DNA of 64,000 bases from assembly GCF_020400655.1 (NCBI RefSeq), contig NZ_JAINRC010000017.1:62001-126000 (forward strand). The letters are read 5' to 3'. This DNA comes from Streptomyces spinosus (GTDB lineage: Bacteria > Actinomycetota > Actinomycetes > Streptomycetales > Streptomycetaceae). Positions 7,330-15,986 of this stretch are shown piece by piece; the first letter of the stretch is position 1, and every line of letters starts with the position of its first letter. Position numbers and translations under genes: made by a program. The notes under the pieces are model-generated. The model was given only the letters and a program-made list of their open reading frames with translations. It searched no databases and had not been told where the DNA came from.

Positions 7330-8889
7330 ATGCGATCTGTTCGCATGCGGATTCTCGTGACGCTGCTCGTGTTGGCCGTCGTGGGGATCGGCGGCTGGCA
7401 GCTGCTGCCGTCGCAGGAGGACAAGGACAAGACCATCACCGTCGGTACGACGGACGCGGTCACCGCACTCGACCCGGCCGGCGCCTACGACGCCGGCTCC
7501 TGGGCGCTGTTCAGCAACGTGTTCCAGTCGTTGCTGACGTTCGAGCCCGGCGGGGTCGAGCCGGTCCCGGACGCGGCGCGGAGCTGCGCGTTCGAAGGCA
7601 GCGGCCTCAGGACGTACCGGTGCACCCTGCGCTCCGGGATCACCTTCCCGAGCGGGCGCGCCATGACGGCCCAGGACGTGAAGTACTCCTTCGACCGGGT
7701 CAAGAAGATCGACTCCGACGTCGGCCCGGCGTCCCTGTTCGACACGCTCGCCTCGGTGACCGCCGACGACGAGCACACCGTCACCTTCCACCTGTCGTCC
7801 GCGGACGCCACCTTCCCGCTGAAGGTCGCCACCGGCGCCGGTTCGATCGTGGACAAGGACAAGTACCCGGCCGACGCCCTGCGCGCGGGCACCGCCGTCG
7901 ACGGCACCGGCCCGTACACGCTGACGGGGTACACCAAGGACCAGAAGGCCGACCTCAAGCCGAACGGGCACTACAAGGGCTACCTGAGCGGCGTCGGCCG
8001 ACCGGTCCAGCTGCGCTACTACGCCGACTCCACCAAGCTGGACCGGGCCTGGAAGCGCCGGGAGGTCGAGGTGGCCACCCGCACCCTGCCGCCGGGCGTG
8101 CTCTCCGGGCTGAACCCGAGCGACCCCAAGCAGCGGGTCACCGAGTCCGACAGCGCCGAGACCCGCAACCTGTACCTCAACACCCGCTCGGGCTCCCCGC
8201 TGCACGACGTACGGGTGCGCCGGGCGATGGCCTGGCTGGTCAACCGCGAGCAGCTCGCCACGACGGTGTACGAGGGCACGGTCGACCCGCTGTACTCGCT
8301 GATCCCGACGGGCATCACCGGGCACACCACCTCGTTCTTCGACACCTACCCGCGCCAGAGCACCGACAAGGCGCGCCGGCTGCTCACCGAGGCCGGGGTG
8401 AGCCTGCCGGTCCGCTTCACCCTCGGCTACGGCATCGGCCGGGGTTCGGGCGCGGAGGAGTCCGCGGAGCTGAAGAAGCAGCTGGAGGCGGGCGGCCTGT
8501 TCAAGGTGGACGTCAAGGGCTACGAGTGGACCGACTTCCAGAAGCGCTGGGCCGCCGGGAAGATGGACGCCTGGGGGGTCGGCTGGGTCGCCGACTACCC
8601 CGATCCGGACACCTTCGGCGGCCCGCTCGTCGGCACCGGCTCCACCATGAGTACCGGCTACAGCAACAAGCTGGTCGACCACCTCATCCTGGACAGCAGG
8701 CAGTACGCCGACCGGACCCGGGCCGCGAAGGACTTCAAGGACATCCAGACGGACGTGGCCGAGGACGTCCCGCTGATCCCGCTCTGGCAGCGCAAGGAGT
8801 ACGTGGTCAGCACCGAGGACGTGGGCGGCGGACAGTACCTGTCGGACGGCACGGGCGTGTTCCGCCTGTGGCGCCTGACCTGGATCTGA
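7330..8889 (+). CDS. ABC transporter substrate-binding protein, peptide/nickel type
   Basis: A 519-residue extracytoplasmic solute-binding protein of family 5 (oligopeptide/dipeptide/nickel). The conserved family stretch is present from TITVGTTDAVTALDPAGAYD onward, with LRSGITFPSGRAMTAQDVKYS in the first lobe and RRAMAWLVNREQLA in the second. The N-terminus has an uncleaved-looking hydrophobic helix (residues 8-25) but no lipobox cysteine, unusual for this family in Gram-positives. ATG 7330 follows a GGGGAGGG ribosome-binding site. No permease or ATPase genes flank it, so it is an orphan. The 212 bases upstream hold its promoter but no further gene that I can support. Confidence 0.85.
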   Translation: MRSVRMRILVTLLVLAVVGIGGWQLLPSQEDKDKTITVGTTDAVTALDPAGAYDAGSWALFSNVFQSLLTFEPGGVEPVPDAARSCAFEGSGLRTYRCTLRSGITFPSGRAMTAQDVKYSFDRVKKIDSDVGPASLFDTLASVTADDEHTVTFHLSSADATFPLKVATGAGSIVDKDKYPADALRAGTAVDGTGPYTLTGYTKDQKADLKPNGHYKGYLSGVGRPVQLRYYADSTKLDRAWKRREVEVATRTLPPGVLSGLNPSDPKQRVTESDSAETRNLYLNTRSGSPLHDVRVRRAMAWLVNREQLATTVYEGTVDPLYSLIPTGITGHTTSFFDTYPRQSTDKARRLLTEAGVSLPVRFTLGYGIGRGSGAEESAELKKQLEAGGLFKVDVKGYEWTDFQKRWAAGKMDAWGVGWVADYPDPDTFGGPLVGTGSTMSTGYSNKLVDHLILDSRQYADRTRAAKDFKDIQTDVAEDVPLIPLWQRKEYVVSTEDVGGGQYLSDGTGVFRLWRLTWI

Positions 8890-9507
8890 TCAGTCGGCCT
8901 TCTTCTGCCCGGCCTTGATGATCTGCTCCACGTCGAGCGCCACCTCGGCACCGATCGAGTCGGGCAGCGTCACCGTCTCGCCGGGGGCGTGGACACGGTG
9001 GTTCGCGTACTCGCTCCCGGCGGGCTCCGTGAGGACGTGGAGGCGCTGGTGCTTGCGGTCGACCACGAGGTAGACGGGCACCTTGGCCTCGGCGTAGGCG
9101 CCGACCTTGGTCTTCAGGTCGTCCCGCCAGTTGCCGGAGGTGACCTCCAGGACGAGGCGGAAGCAGACCGGGTCGTAGGCGTTGTTCTCGATGAAGTGGT
9201 CGTCGATGTCGGCGTCCACGACGACCAGGTCGGGGATGCAGTAGTCCTCGGCCCCGGTCGGGAGTTTGATCGCGACGCTCTGGAGCACCTCGGTCTCCGC
9301 GCCGTGCAGTCCGGCGGCGAGGAACGGGATCATGAGATCGGTCAGAACGCGGGCGTGGGGGGCATCCGGTGAAGGGGTCACGAGGAGATGGCCTCCGATG
9401 ATCTCGACGCGGTAGCCCGGATGGCGCTCCATGATCTCGTCGGCGATGGCCGTGAGGGAGAACGGCTCGTCGGCGTCGAAGGGCTGCTCGACGGATGCAG
9501 CGGACAT
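8890..9507 (-). CDS. Uma2 family (DUF820) putative endonuclease
   Basis: A 205-residue protein of the Uma2/DUF820 family, predicted PD-(D/E)xK-like nucleases that are very abundant in Streptomyces and cyanobacteria and of unknown biological role. Recognisable positions are EIIGGHLLVTPSPDAPHARV, the catalytic-type PDLVVVD and LVLEVTSGNWRDD, with the E-x-K-like arrangement continuing into KTKVGAYAEAKVPVYLVVD. ATG 9507 is chosen because a perfect AGGAGG lies about six bases upstream. Its stop codon directly abuts the stop of the convergent substrate-binding protein gene. Confidence 0.85.
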   Translation of the reverse strand: MSAASVEQPFDADEPFSLTAIADEIMERHPGYRVEIIGGHLLVTPSPDAPHARVLTDLMIPFLAAGLHGAETEVLQSVAIKLPTGAEDYCIPDLVVVDADIDDHFIENNAYDPVCFRLVLEVTSGNWRDDLKTKVGAYAEAKVPVYLVVDRKHQRLHVLTEPAGSEYANHRVHAPGETVTLPDSIGAEVALDVEQIIKAGQKKAD

Positions 9508-9597
9508 CGCGTGCCTCCTAGGGGCTGGTGTCGAGAGCATCATCGTAGGCAGCCGGAACCCCGGGCGTCCTGTTCCCGCGCTTTCACCCGAAAGTGA

Positions 9598-10344
9598 TCA
9601 CTCGCCCTCCCGGCCGCCCCGACCCGGGTCCGGCAGGACCTTCGTCATCCCCGGCAGGAAGTCCGTGAACAGCTCGTGGATCTCCAGGACCAGGGGCCGC
9701 AGCACCCGGAACCGGGCCAGCGAGACACCGCGGGCGGTCAGGCGGGCCCCCCGCCGCGCCAGCCGGTAACTGCGCTCCCGCCCCTGCGTGCGGTCGAAGA
9801 TCCAGTACAGGACCAGGCCCATCTGGGCCAGCCACATCAGCTCCGGGAGCACGTCCCGCAGCTCGGGGGCGACCTTGGACCTCGAACCGGCCAGCACCTC
9901 CCGGTGCACGCTGACGGCCTGCTCGCGCGCGTGCTCGCTCTCCGGTGAGAAGGGGCTGAGCGGGCTGTCGGGGTCGGCGGCGTTCTTGAAGAACTGCACC
10001 GCGAACTCGTGGTACGGCCGGGCGATGTCCAGCCACGCGGTCAGCACGCCCGCGAGCCGCGCCTCCAGGTCGGTCTCCCGGTCCAGGACCTCCCGGACCA
10101 CCGCCTGGTGCTCGGCGGCGATCCGGTCGTAGAAGCCCTGGATCAGGTGTTCCTTGCCCTCGAAGTAGTAGTAGGCGTTGCCGACGGAGACCCCGGCCTC
10201 CTTGGCGATGGCCCGCATCGTCGTCTTGTCGTACCCGCGCTCCTGGAACAGCCGCATCGCGGTCTCCAGGATCAGCGCACGGGTCTGCTCGGACTTGCTG
10301 CTCTGGGGGCCGGCCGCCTCGGGGCCGTCGTTCTTCGCGGGCAC
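9598..10344 (-). CDS. TetR family transcriptional regulator
   Basis: A 248-residue one-component regulator. The N-terminal helix-turn-helix is clear: TRALILETAMRLFQERGYDK, then TTMRAIAKEAGVSVGNAYYY and FEGKEHLI (residues about 20-70). The C-terminal ligand domain contains long helices and a tryptophan-rich stretch (DVLPELMWLAQMGLVLYWIF), suggesting a hydrophobic ligand. The start codon is GTG at 10344. The neighbouring Uma2 and VOC genes are not obvious targets and the ligand is unknown. No palindromic operator stood out in the short upstream gap. Confidence 0.88.
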   Translation of the reverse strand: MPAKNDGPEAAGPQSSKSEQTRALILETAMRLFQERGYDKTTMRAIAKEAGVSVGNAYYYFEGKEHLIQGFYDRIAAEHQAVVREVLDRETDLEARLAGVLTAWLDIARPYHEFAVQFFKNAADPDSPLSPFSPESEHAREQAVSVHREVLAGSRSKVAPELRDVLPELMWLAQMGLVLYWIFDRTQGRERSYRLARRGARLTARGVSLARFRVLRPLVLEIHELFTDFLPGMTKVLPDPGRGGREGE

Positions 10345-10417
10345 GGGAGGAGCCTAACGAGTGACGGGGGCGCCCCTGAGCAGGACGGCGGCCACGCCGG
10401 GCACGAGCAGGACCGCC

Positions 10418-10828
10418 TCAGGGTCTGCGGCCCAGCGCCGGGCGCTTGGTGTAGTCGGTGAAGCCGAGGATGTTGCCCCAGGGGTCCGCGATCTCCACCG
10501 TCCAGCCGGTGGCCACCGGGAAGACCTCGTCCAGGGTCTCGATCCCTGCGGCGGCCAGCTCCCGCGCCGCCGCACGCGCGTCCGGCACCTCCAGCCAGAC
10601 GCGAGGCGAGGGCCAGGGCGGGGTCCGCCGCCGCAGCTCCTCCTCCGTGCGCAGCAGGATGCCGGGCGTCTCCCCGCCGACCTTCAGCTGTGCGATCCCG
10701 CCCTCGTCGAACCGGAAGCCCACGGCGAACCCGGCCCGCTCGTAGAAGGCGACGGCCTCGCCGAGGTCGCCGACGGGGAGCAGCACGTTGTCGAAACCGA
10801 GCAGTTCGTACGACTCTTCGTCTGACAT
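10418..10828 (-). CDS. VOC family (glyoxalase/bleomycin resistance) protein
   Basis: A 136-residue protein with the two beta-alpha-beta-beta-beta modules of the vicinal oxygen chelate fold: NVLLPVGDLGEAVAFYERAG opens the first and VWLEVPDARAAARELAAAG the second. The end, EIADPWGNILGFTDY, is the classical family C-terminus with a metal-ligand glutamate. Such proteins include dioxygenases, glyoxalases and antibiotic-binding proteins; nothing here distinguishes them. The start is ATG 10828. It precedes the TetR gene on the same strand by 73 bases and could share its transcript. Confidence 0.85.
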   Translation of the reverse strand: MSDEESYELLGFDNVLLPVGDLGEAVAFYERAGFAVGFRFDEGGIAQLKVGGETPGILLRTEEELRRRTPPWPSPRVWLEVPDARAAARELAAAGIETLDEVFPVATGWTVEIADPWGNILGFTDYTKRPALGRRP

Positions 10829-11056
10829 GTCGTCACATTAGGAGTCTTACCGCCGGGAAGCGAGGAGCCCCACCGGAGCGGACTCCGCGTCGCCGTTCCG
10901 GTGCCCGACCGCAGGCGCCGGAAGAGGTACGGCATCGGCAACGCCCGCTCGCAGGACGCCTCCACCGCGTACGATCCGCTCGGCCGGGTGCGCCGCGTCC
11001 GGGAGGGCTCGGCCCCCCACCCCCCGCCCGCGAGTACGGAAAGGTTGCGCAGCGTC

Positions 11057-11527
11057 ATGAACGTCTCCCTCTTCCCTCTTCCAGAGGGAGAGGCCGCCGC
11101 CGGATTCGACACGGTCGTCGCACGGTTCCACGACCTCGAGGAGCGGTCCGAGGACGATCCGTCGGCGCCCCTGTGCGACCTGGGGGAGGACGGAGACGTC
11201 CTGCGGCAGGTGCTGGAGCGGGCCGACTTCAAAGACCTGGCGGGACTGATGATCTCGGGTGGACGTCCGGTGGGTGACGACGGCGTCGGGACGGTGTGCC
11301 TGTCCCTGGCACCGGACGAGGTGACCCGGGTGGACGGCACTCTCTCCGGCATCGACCTGGACGACGTCATGCGCGCGGCGCCGGCGGTGCTGTCGCCGAT
11401 GTTCCGGGCAGGCGGCATCCCCGAGGGTTACGAGGACGGCCTGCGCGACTGTCTGGAAGAACTGCGCGCCGTCTACCGGCTCGCCGCCGGCCGGGGCCTG
11501 GCCGTGGCCCAGGTGTTCCAGGGCTGA
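11057..11527 (+). CDS. conserved hypothetical protein
   Basis: A 156-residue acidic cytoplasmic protein with no signal peptide or transmembrane segment. It starts at ATG 11057 (MNVSLFPLPEGE). The longer open frame upstream encodes arginine-rich sequence typical of non-coding DNA, so I reject it. The C-terminal part (DCLEELRAVYRLAAGRGLAVAQVF) faintly resembles DUF1877/YfbM-type proteins, but I would not assign it. It faces the sdh operon and shares the strong hairpin at 11584-11619. Confidence 0.6.
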   Translation: MNVSLFPLPEGEAAAGFDTVVARFHDLEERSEDDPSAPLCDLGEDGDVLRQVLERADFKDLAGLMISGGRPVGDDGVGTVCLSLAPDEVTRVDGTLSGIDLDDVMRAAPAVLSPMFRAGGIPEGYEDGLRDCLEELRAVYRLAAGRGLAVAQVFQG

Positions 11528-11583
11528 GGCGGGAGAGAACGGCGGCGGACCGGCCCGGGCGGCATCCGCGCCCGCGACGACGA

Positions 11584-11619
11584 GGGCCCCGCTTCCGGTG
11601 CGGACCGGAAGCGGGGCCC
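11584..11619 (-). terminator. bidirectional terminator after sdhB
   Basis: Perfect 15-bp arms (GGGCCCCGCTTCCGG at 11584-11598 and its complement at 11605-11619) surround a six-base loop. It lies 24 bases beyond the sdhB stop and also downstream of the convergent hypothetical gene, so it can serve both. There is no T-run, as usual for Streptomyces terminators. Confidence 0.85.
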
Positions 11620-11643
11620 GAGTGCCTCAGGCGTGTCCGCGGC

Positions 11644-12423
11644 TCAGTAGCGGCGCGTGATCAGCGCGCGCTTCACTTCCTGGATGGCCTTCGTGACCTC
11701 GATGCCGCGCGGGCAGGCGTCCGTGCAGTTGAAGGTCGTGCGGCAGCGCCACACGCCGTCACGGTCGTTGAGGATCTCCAGCCGCTGCTCGCCGGCCTCG
11801 TCACGCGAGTCGAAGATGAAGCGGTGGGCGTTCACGATCGCGGCCGGACCGAAGTACTGGCCGTCGTTCCAGAACACCGGGCAGGAGGAGGTGCAGGCCG
11901 CGCACAGGATGCACTTCGTGGTGTCGTCGAAGCGCTCGCGGTCCTCCGGGGACTGGTAGCGCTCCCGGGTGGGCTCGTTCGTCTCCTTGACGACCAGGAA
12001 CGGCATGACGTCCCGGTACGCCTGGAAGAACGGCTCCATGTCCACGACGAGGTCCTTCAGGACCGTCAGGCCCTTGATGGGCTCGATCGTGATCGGCTTC
12101 TCGGGGTTGATGTCCTTGATCAGCGTCTTGCAGGCAAGGCGGTTCTTGCCGTTGATCCGCATCGCGTCCGAGCCGCAGATGCCGTGCGCGCACGAGCGGC
12201 GGAAGGTGAGGGTGCCGTCGACGTCCCACTTGATCTTGTGGAGGCCGTCGAGGACCCGCTCCTTGGGGTCGATCTCCAGCTGGAAGTCTTCCCAGGTGGC
12301 CTCCGCCGCGACCTCCGGGTTGAACCGGCGGACACGGAAGGTGACCGTGATGTAGGGGGAGTCGGCGAAGCCGGGCTCGGGCTGGCCGGCCGCGTCCGCC
12401 TTGTCCAGAACAGGGGTAGCCAT
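11644..12423 (-). CDS. sdhB: succinate dehydrogenase iron-sulfur subunit
   Basis: This subunit of respiratory complex II passes electrons from the FAD of SdhA to the quinone site through three Fe-S clusters. The 259-residue product has the [2Fe-2S] cysteines in SCAHGICGSDAMRINGKNRL plus a following AC, the [4Fe-4S] motif CILCAACTSSCP, and the last set in CRTTFNCTDACPRG. The length is normal. Its ATG shares a base with the sdhA stop (TGATG), indicating translational coupling. It is last in the sdhCDAB operon. Confidence 0.97.
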   Translation of the reverse strand: MATPVLDKADAAGQPEPGFADSPYITVTFRVRRFNPEVAAEATWEDFQLEIDPKERVLDGLHKIKWDVDGTLTFRRSCAHGICGSDAMRINGKNRLACKTLIKDINPEKPITIEPIKGLTVLKDLVVDMEPFFQAYRDVMPFLVVKETNEPTRERYQSPEDRERFDDTTKCILCAACTSSCPVFWNDGQYFGPAAIVNAHRFIFDSRDEAGEQRLEILNDRDGVWRCRTTFNCTDACPRGIEVTKAIQEVKRALITRRY

Positions 12424-14177
12424 CAGTACTTACGCTCCATCGGCTGGTAGCGGGTCTGGACGACCGGCTTGTAGTCGAGACGGACGGTTTCCGAGCCGTC
12501 GGCGCCGACCTCGCGGTACGCCATGGTGTGGCGCATGAAGTTGACGTCGTCGCGGTTCGGGTAGTCCTCGCGGTAGTGACCACCGCGGGACTCCTTGCGG
12601 GCGAGGGCCGACACCGCCATGACCTCGGCCAGGTCGAGCAGGTTGCCCAGCTCGATCGCCTCCAGCAGGTCCGTGTTGAAACGCTTGCCCTTGTCCTGGA
12701 TCGCCACGTTCCGGTAGCGCTCCTTGAGCTCGGCGATCTTCTCGACCGCCGTCTTGATCGTCTGCTCGGTGCGGAACACCATGACGTTGGCGTCCATGGT
12801 CTCCTGCAGCTCGCGGCGGATCGTCGCCACCCGCTCGTTGCCGGTGGAGGTGCGCAGCCGCTCGATCTGCTCGACGACGAAGGACTCCGGGGCGTCCGGC
12901 AGCTCGACGTAGTCGGCCTTCGCCGAGTACTCGGCGGCGGCGATGCCCGCGCGGCGGCCGAAGACGTTGATGTCCAGCAGCGAGTTGGTGCCGAGCCGGT
13001 TGGCGCCGTGCACGGACACGCAGGCGACCTCGCCGGCCGCGTACAGACCCGGGACGACCGTGGTGTTGTCCGCCAGGACCTCGCCCATCACGTTCGTCGG
13101 GATGCCGCCCATCGCGTAGTGCGCGGTCGGCTGGATCGGGATCGGGTCCGTGTACGGCTCGATGCCGAGGTAGGTCCGCGCGAACTCGGTGATGTCCGGC
13201 AGCTTGGCGTCCAGCTGCTCCGGCGGCAGGTGGGTCAGGTCCAGGTAGACGTGGTCGCCCTCGGGACCACAGCCGCGGCCCTCGCGGATCTCCGTGTAGA
13301 TGGAGCGGGAGACGACGTCGCGGGACGCCAGGTCCTTCATGACGGGAGCGTACTTCTCCATGAAGCGCTCGCCGTCCTTGTTGCGCAGGATGCCGCCCTC
13401 ACCGCGGGCGCCCTCGGTGAGCAGGATGCCCATGCGCCAGATGCCGGTCGGGTGGAACTGGAAGAACTCCATGTCCTCCAGCGGGAGGCCGCGCCGGTAG
13501 ACCGCCGCCTGACCGTCACCGGTCAGCGTGTGGGCGTTCGACGTCACCTTGAAGAACTTGCCGGTGCCGCCGGAGGCGTAGATGACGGCCTTCGCCTGGA
13601 AGACGTGGATCTCACCGGTGGCGAGCTCGTAGGCCACCACACCGGCCGACCGCTTGACGCCGTCGACCTCGGTGATCAGCTGGTCCAGGACGTAGAACTC
13701 GTTGAAGAACTCCACGCCCTCCTTGACGCAGTTCTGGTACAGCGTCTGGAGGATCATGTGGCCGGTGCGGTCCGCGGCGTAGCAGGACCGGCGGACCGGG
13801 GCCTCGCCGTGGTTGCGGCTGTGACCGCCGAAGCGGCGCTGGTCGATGGTGCCGTTCGGCGTGCGGTTGAACGGCAGGCCCATCTTCTCCAGGTCGAGGA
13901 CGGCGTCGATGGCCTCCTTCGCCAGGATCTCGGCGGCGTCCTGGTCGACCAGGTAGTCACCGCCCTTGACCGTGTCGAAGGTGTGCCACTCCCAGTTGTC
14001 CTCCTCCACGTTGGCCAGCGCGGCGGCCATGCCGCCCTGCGCGGCGCCCGTGTGGGAGCGGGTGGGGTAGAGCTTGGTCAGGACCGCGGTGCGGCTGCGC
14101 TTCGTCGCCTCGATGGCGGCACGCATGCCCGCGCCGCCGGCGCCGACGATGACGGTGTCGTACTTGTGGATCTTCAT
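12423..14177 (-). CDS. sdhA: succinate dehydrogenase flavoprotein subunit
   Basis: The 584-residue catalytic subunit oxidises succinate to fumarate at a covalently bound FAD on the cytoplasmic face of the membrane. The Rossmann fingerprint is VIVGAGGAGMRAAIEA at the N-terminus. SHTGAAQGGMAAAL carries the flavin-linking histidine, FHPTGIW is in the active-site region, and NRLGTNSLLD is the conserved nucleotide-binding end. ATG 14177 gives the standard N-terminus. The gene sits 19 bases after sdhD and overlaps sdhB by one base. Confidence 0.97.
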   Translation of the reverse strand: MKIHKYDTVIVGAGGAGMRAAIEATKRSRTAVLTKLYPTRSHTGAAQGGMAAALANVEEDNWEWHTFDTVKGGDYLVDQDAAEILAKEAIDAVLDLEKMGLPFNRTPNGTIDQRRFGGHSRNHGEAPVRRSCYAADRTGHMILQTLYQNCVKEGVEFFNEFYVLDQLITEVDGVKRSAGVVAYELATGEIHVFQAKAVIYASGGTGKFFKVTSNAHTLTGDGQAAVYRRGLPLEDMEFFQFHPTGIWRMGILLTEGARGEGGILRNKDGERFMEKYAPVMKDLASRDVVSRSIYTEIREGRGCGPEGDHVYLDLTHLPPEQLDAKLPDITEFARTYLGIEPYTDPIPIQPTAHYAMGGIPTNVMGEVLADNTTVVPGLYAAGEVACVSVHGANRLGTNSLLDINVFGRRAGIAAAEYSAKADYVELPDAPESFVVEQIERLRTSTGNERVATIRRELQETMDANVMVFRTEQTIKTAVEKIAELKERYRNVAIQDKGKRFNTDLLEAIELGNLLDLAEVMAVSALARKESRGGHYREDYPNRDDVNFMRHTMAYREVGADGSETVRLDYKPVVQTRYQPMERKY

Positions 14178-14196
14178 GTTTCTCGCAGCCCCGTGC

Positions 14197-14679
14197 CTAG
14201 CGGATGTTCGGGTCGAAGGTGAAGATCACCAGCGTGCCCAGCAGGATGGTGAACACCGTGGCGGTGTAGAGCAGGCCCTTCAGCCACAGCCGGCTGTTCG
14301 GGCGCTCCGCGTAGTCGTTGATGATCGTGCGCAGGCCGTTGGCGCCGTGCAGCATCGCCAGCCACAGCATCAGCAGGTCCCAGACCTGCCAGAACGGGGA
14401 CGCCCAGCGGCCGGCCACGAAGGCGAAACCGATCTTGGAGACGCCGCCGTCCAGCACGAGCTGGATCAGCAGGTGGCCGAGGACCAGGACGACCAGGACG
14501 ATGCCGGACAGCCGCATGAACAGCCAGGCCGCCAGCTCGAAGTTGCCCCGGGTCGACTTCGGGGACTTCTTGGTCCGCTTGCGCGGCGCCTCGATCAGCG
14601 GGGCCGGGTTGTCGACGGTGTAGACGGGGGCGCCCTCGACGGGGCCGACTCCGGACGCGGTGGTTTCAGTGGTGGACAT
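14197..14679 (-). CDS. sdhD: succinate dehydrogenase hydrophobic membrane anchor subunit
   Basis: A 160-residue integral membrane protein that, with SdhC, anchors complex II and contributes to heme and quinone binding. A basic N-terminal segment (APRKRTKKSPKSTRG) precedes three transmembrane helices. The second and third regions carry the conserved MLHGANGLRTIINDY, whose histidine is the likely heme ligand. The start is ATG 14679, five bases downstream of the sdhC stop codon. The N-terminal 50 residues are polar and longer than in proteobacterial SdhD, a usual actinobacterial feature. Confidence 0.92.
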   Translation of the reverse strand: MSTTETTASGVGPVEGAPVYTVDNPAPLIEAPRKRTKKSPKSTRGNFELAAWLFMRLSGIVLVVLVLGHLLIQLVLDGGVSKIGFAFVAGRWASPFWQVWDLLMLWLAMLHGANGLRTIINDYAERPNSRLWLKGLLYTATVFTILLGTLVIFTFDPNIR

Positions 14680-14684
14680 CGGCG

Positions 14685-15065
14685 TCAGCTCCCAAAGAGA
14701 ACACGGGCGGCGTGGCCGAGGACCGGGTAGATCGCCCCGGCCATCAGGACGATCCAGACACCCATCACGGTCCAGAACATCTGCTTCTGGTAGCGCGGGC
14801 CCTTCGACCAGAAGTCGACGGCGATGACGCGCAGGCCGTTGAGCGCGTGGAAGAGGATGGCGGCGACGAGGCCGTACTCCAGCAGCGCGACGATCGGCGT
14901 CTTGTACGTGGCTACGACCTTGTCGTAGTCCTCGGGGGAGACACGCACGAGAGCGGTGTCCAGCACGTGAACGAACAGGAAGAAGAAGATGAGGACGCCG
15001 GTGACTCGGTGAGCCACCCAGGACCACATTCCTTCCCGGCCGCGGTACAGCGTTCCAGCCGGCAC
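14685..15065 (-). CDS. sdhC: succinate dehydrogenase cytochrome b556 subunit
   Basis: The first gene of the sdh operon encodes a 126-residue three-helix membrane protein. The family motif WSWVAHRVTGVLIF with its histidine and arginine is near the N-terminus, and ILFHALNGLRVIAVDF carries the heme-ligand histidine. The start is GTG 15065 with GGAGGG seven bases upstream. About 190 bases separate it from the next gene on the right. That gap holds the operon promoter, though I could not pick out -10 and -35 boxes with confidence. Confidence 0.93.
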   Translation of the reverse strand: MPAGTLYRGREGMWSWVAHRVTGVLIFFFLFVHVLDTALVRVSPEDYDKVVATYKTPIVALLEYGLVAAILFHALNGLRVIAVDFWSKGPRYQKQMFWTVMGVWIVLMAGAIYPVLGHAARVLFGS

Positions 15066-15256
15066 GGAAGAACCCTCCGGGAGCGGGGACTAGGGCCGCG
15101 CCGGCTTCACTGTCGGTCGGGCCCGGCCGGGTACGGTCCACCGGCCCTCTGCATCGTATCCACGTGCCGCCGTGGTGCTTACGGGGGGCCTACCGGTGTG
15201 ATCAAAGTGGCACGCTGTTGGGCTAGCGGGGGCCGTCGGAGGGGCCGTTTCGACCC

Positions 15257-15832
15257 TCATTTGCCGGGTGCGGGGGTGTTTGGGCTGGTCACGGCCACGT
15301 GGCGGCGGCCACAAATCGAACACAGCCCCGCGCCGCTGAGCAGCCCCAGCAGCCGTCCCCGTGCGAGGCGGCGGAGCTCGTCCGCCGCCACCACCCGTTC
15401 CTCCTCGGGATCGTTCGCCAATCGTGACCGGATCGCTTCGAGGATGTGGTCGATGACCTCGTCCGGCGCGGCGTCGCCCAGGTAGAGGACGAACGCGTGT
15501 CCGAATCGGGCCTCGTAGGCGGCGTGCGCGGCACTCAGGGCCATGTGGGCCGCCGAGTAGGTGTCCTCGGGGAGCTCGGGGAGACACTCGCCGGCCAGGG
15601 CCTCGGCCAGATCGCGGGGAGAGAGGTCGTACGCCGCCTCGTCCGCTGCGGCCAGCAGGGCGTCCAGGTCGGGGTAGGGGCGGTGGTCGGCGATCCGGCG
15701 CGACCAGCGCGGGCTGTGCAGGCAGTGCAGCAGAAGGGCGCGGGCCTCGTCCGCGGGCGCGGTGTTGAAGGCGTCGAGGGGTGTGGGGAGATACGGCTGG
15801 CGGTGGGCGGGCAGCGTGGGTCCTCGCGTCAC
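15257..15832 (-). CDS. OHCU decarboxylase-like protein with altered active site
   Basis: A 191-residue protein matching the 2-oxo-4-hydroxy-4-carboxy-5-ureidoimidazoline (OHCU) decarboxylase fold, the UraD step of urate breakdown. Visible features are LDAFNTAPADEARALLLHC, the tryptophan of SPRWSRRI, the RPYPDLDALL helix, and YEARFGHAFVLYLGDAAPDE, matching the family region with the catalytic-site RFG-x-x-F. The HP[RT]-type catalytic histidine expected after the EAL helix is absent: the sequence reads EALAGECLPELPED. It may therefore be a non-catalytic or differently acting homologue. A Cys-x-x-Cys (CSICGRRH) follows near the C-terminus. No other urate genes are nearby. Confidence 0.6.
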   Translation of the reverse strand: MTRGPTLPAHRQPYLPTPLDAFNTAPADEARALLLHCLHSPRWSRRIADHRPYPDLDALLAAADEAAYDLSPRDLAEALAGECLPELPEDTYSAAHMALSAAHAAYEARFGHAFVLYLGDAAPDEVIDHILEAIRSRLANDPEEERVVAADELRRLARGRLLGLLSGAGLCSICGRRHVAVTSPNTPAPGK

Positions 15833-15986
15833 AGGTGGTGTGGCAGGGGATGCTGTGAAAAGTGTGGCCTCAGGTTATCGAGAGTGGTCACGCTGTGTCC
15901 GAGGGATGCCTGAAATTCACCCGGACGGGAGAGTTTCGGAACGCTTGGATGACAGCTGGGCGGACGATCGGTCGTACGTTGGCAAG

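Noticed and set aside
10354..10417. Alternative frame at the C-terminus of the VOC gene that reads on to 10354
   Set aside because: The VOC fold is complete at the 10418 stop. The other frame overlaps it with arginine/proline-rich shadow sequence.
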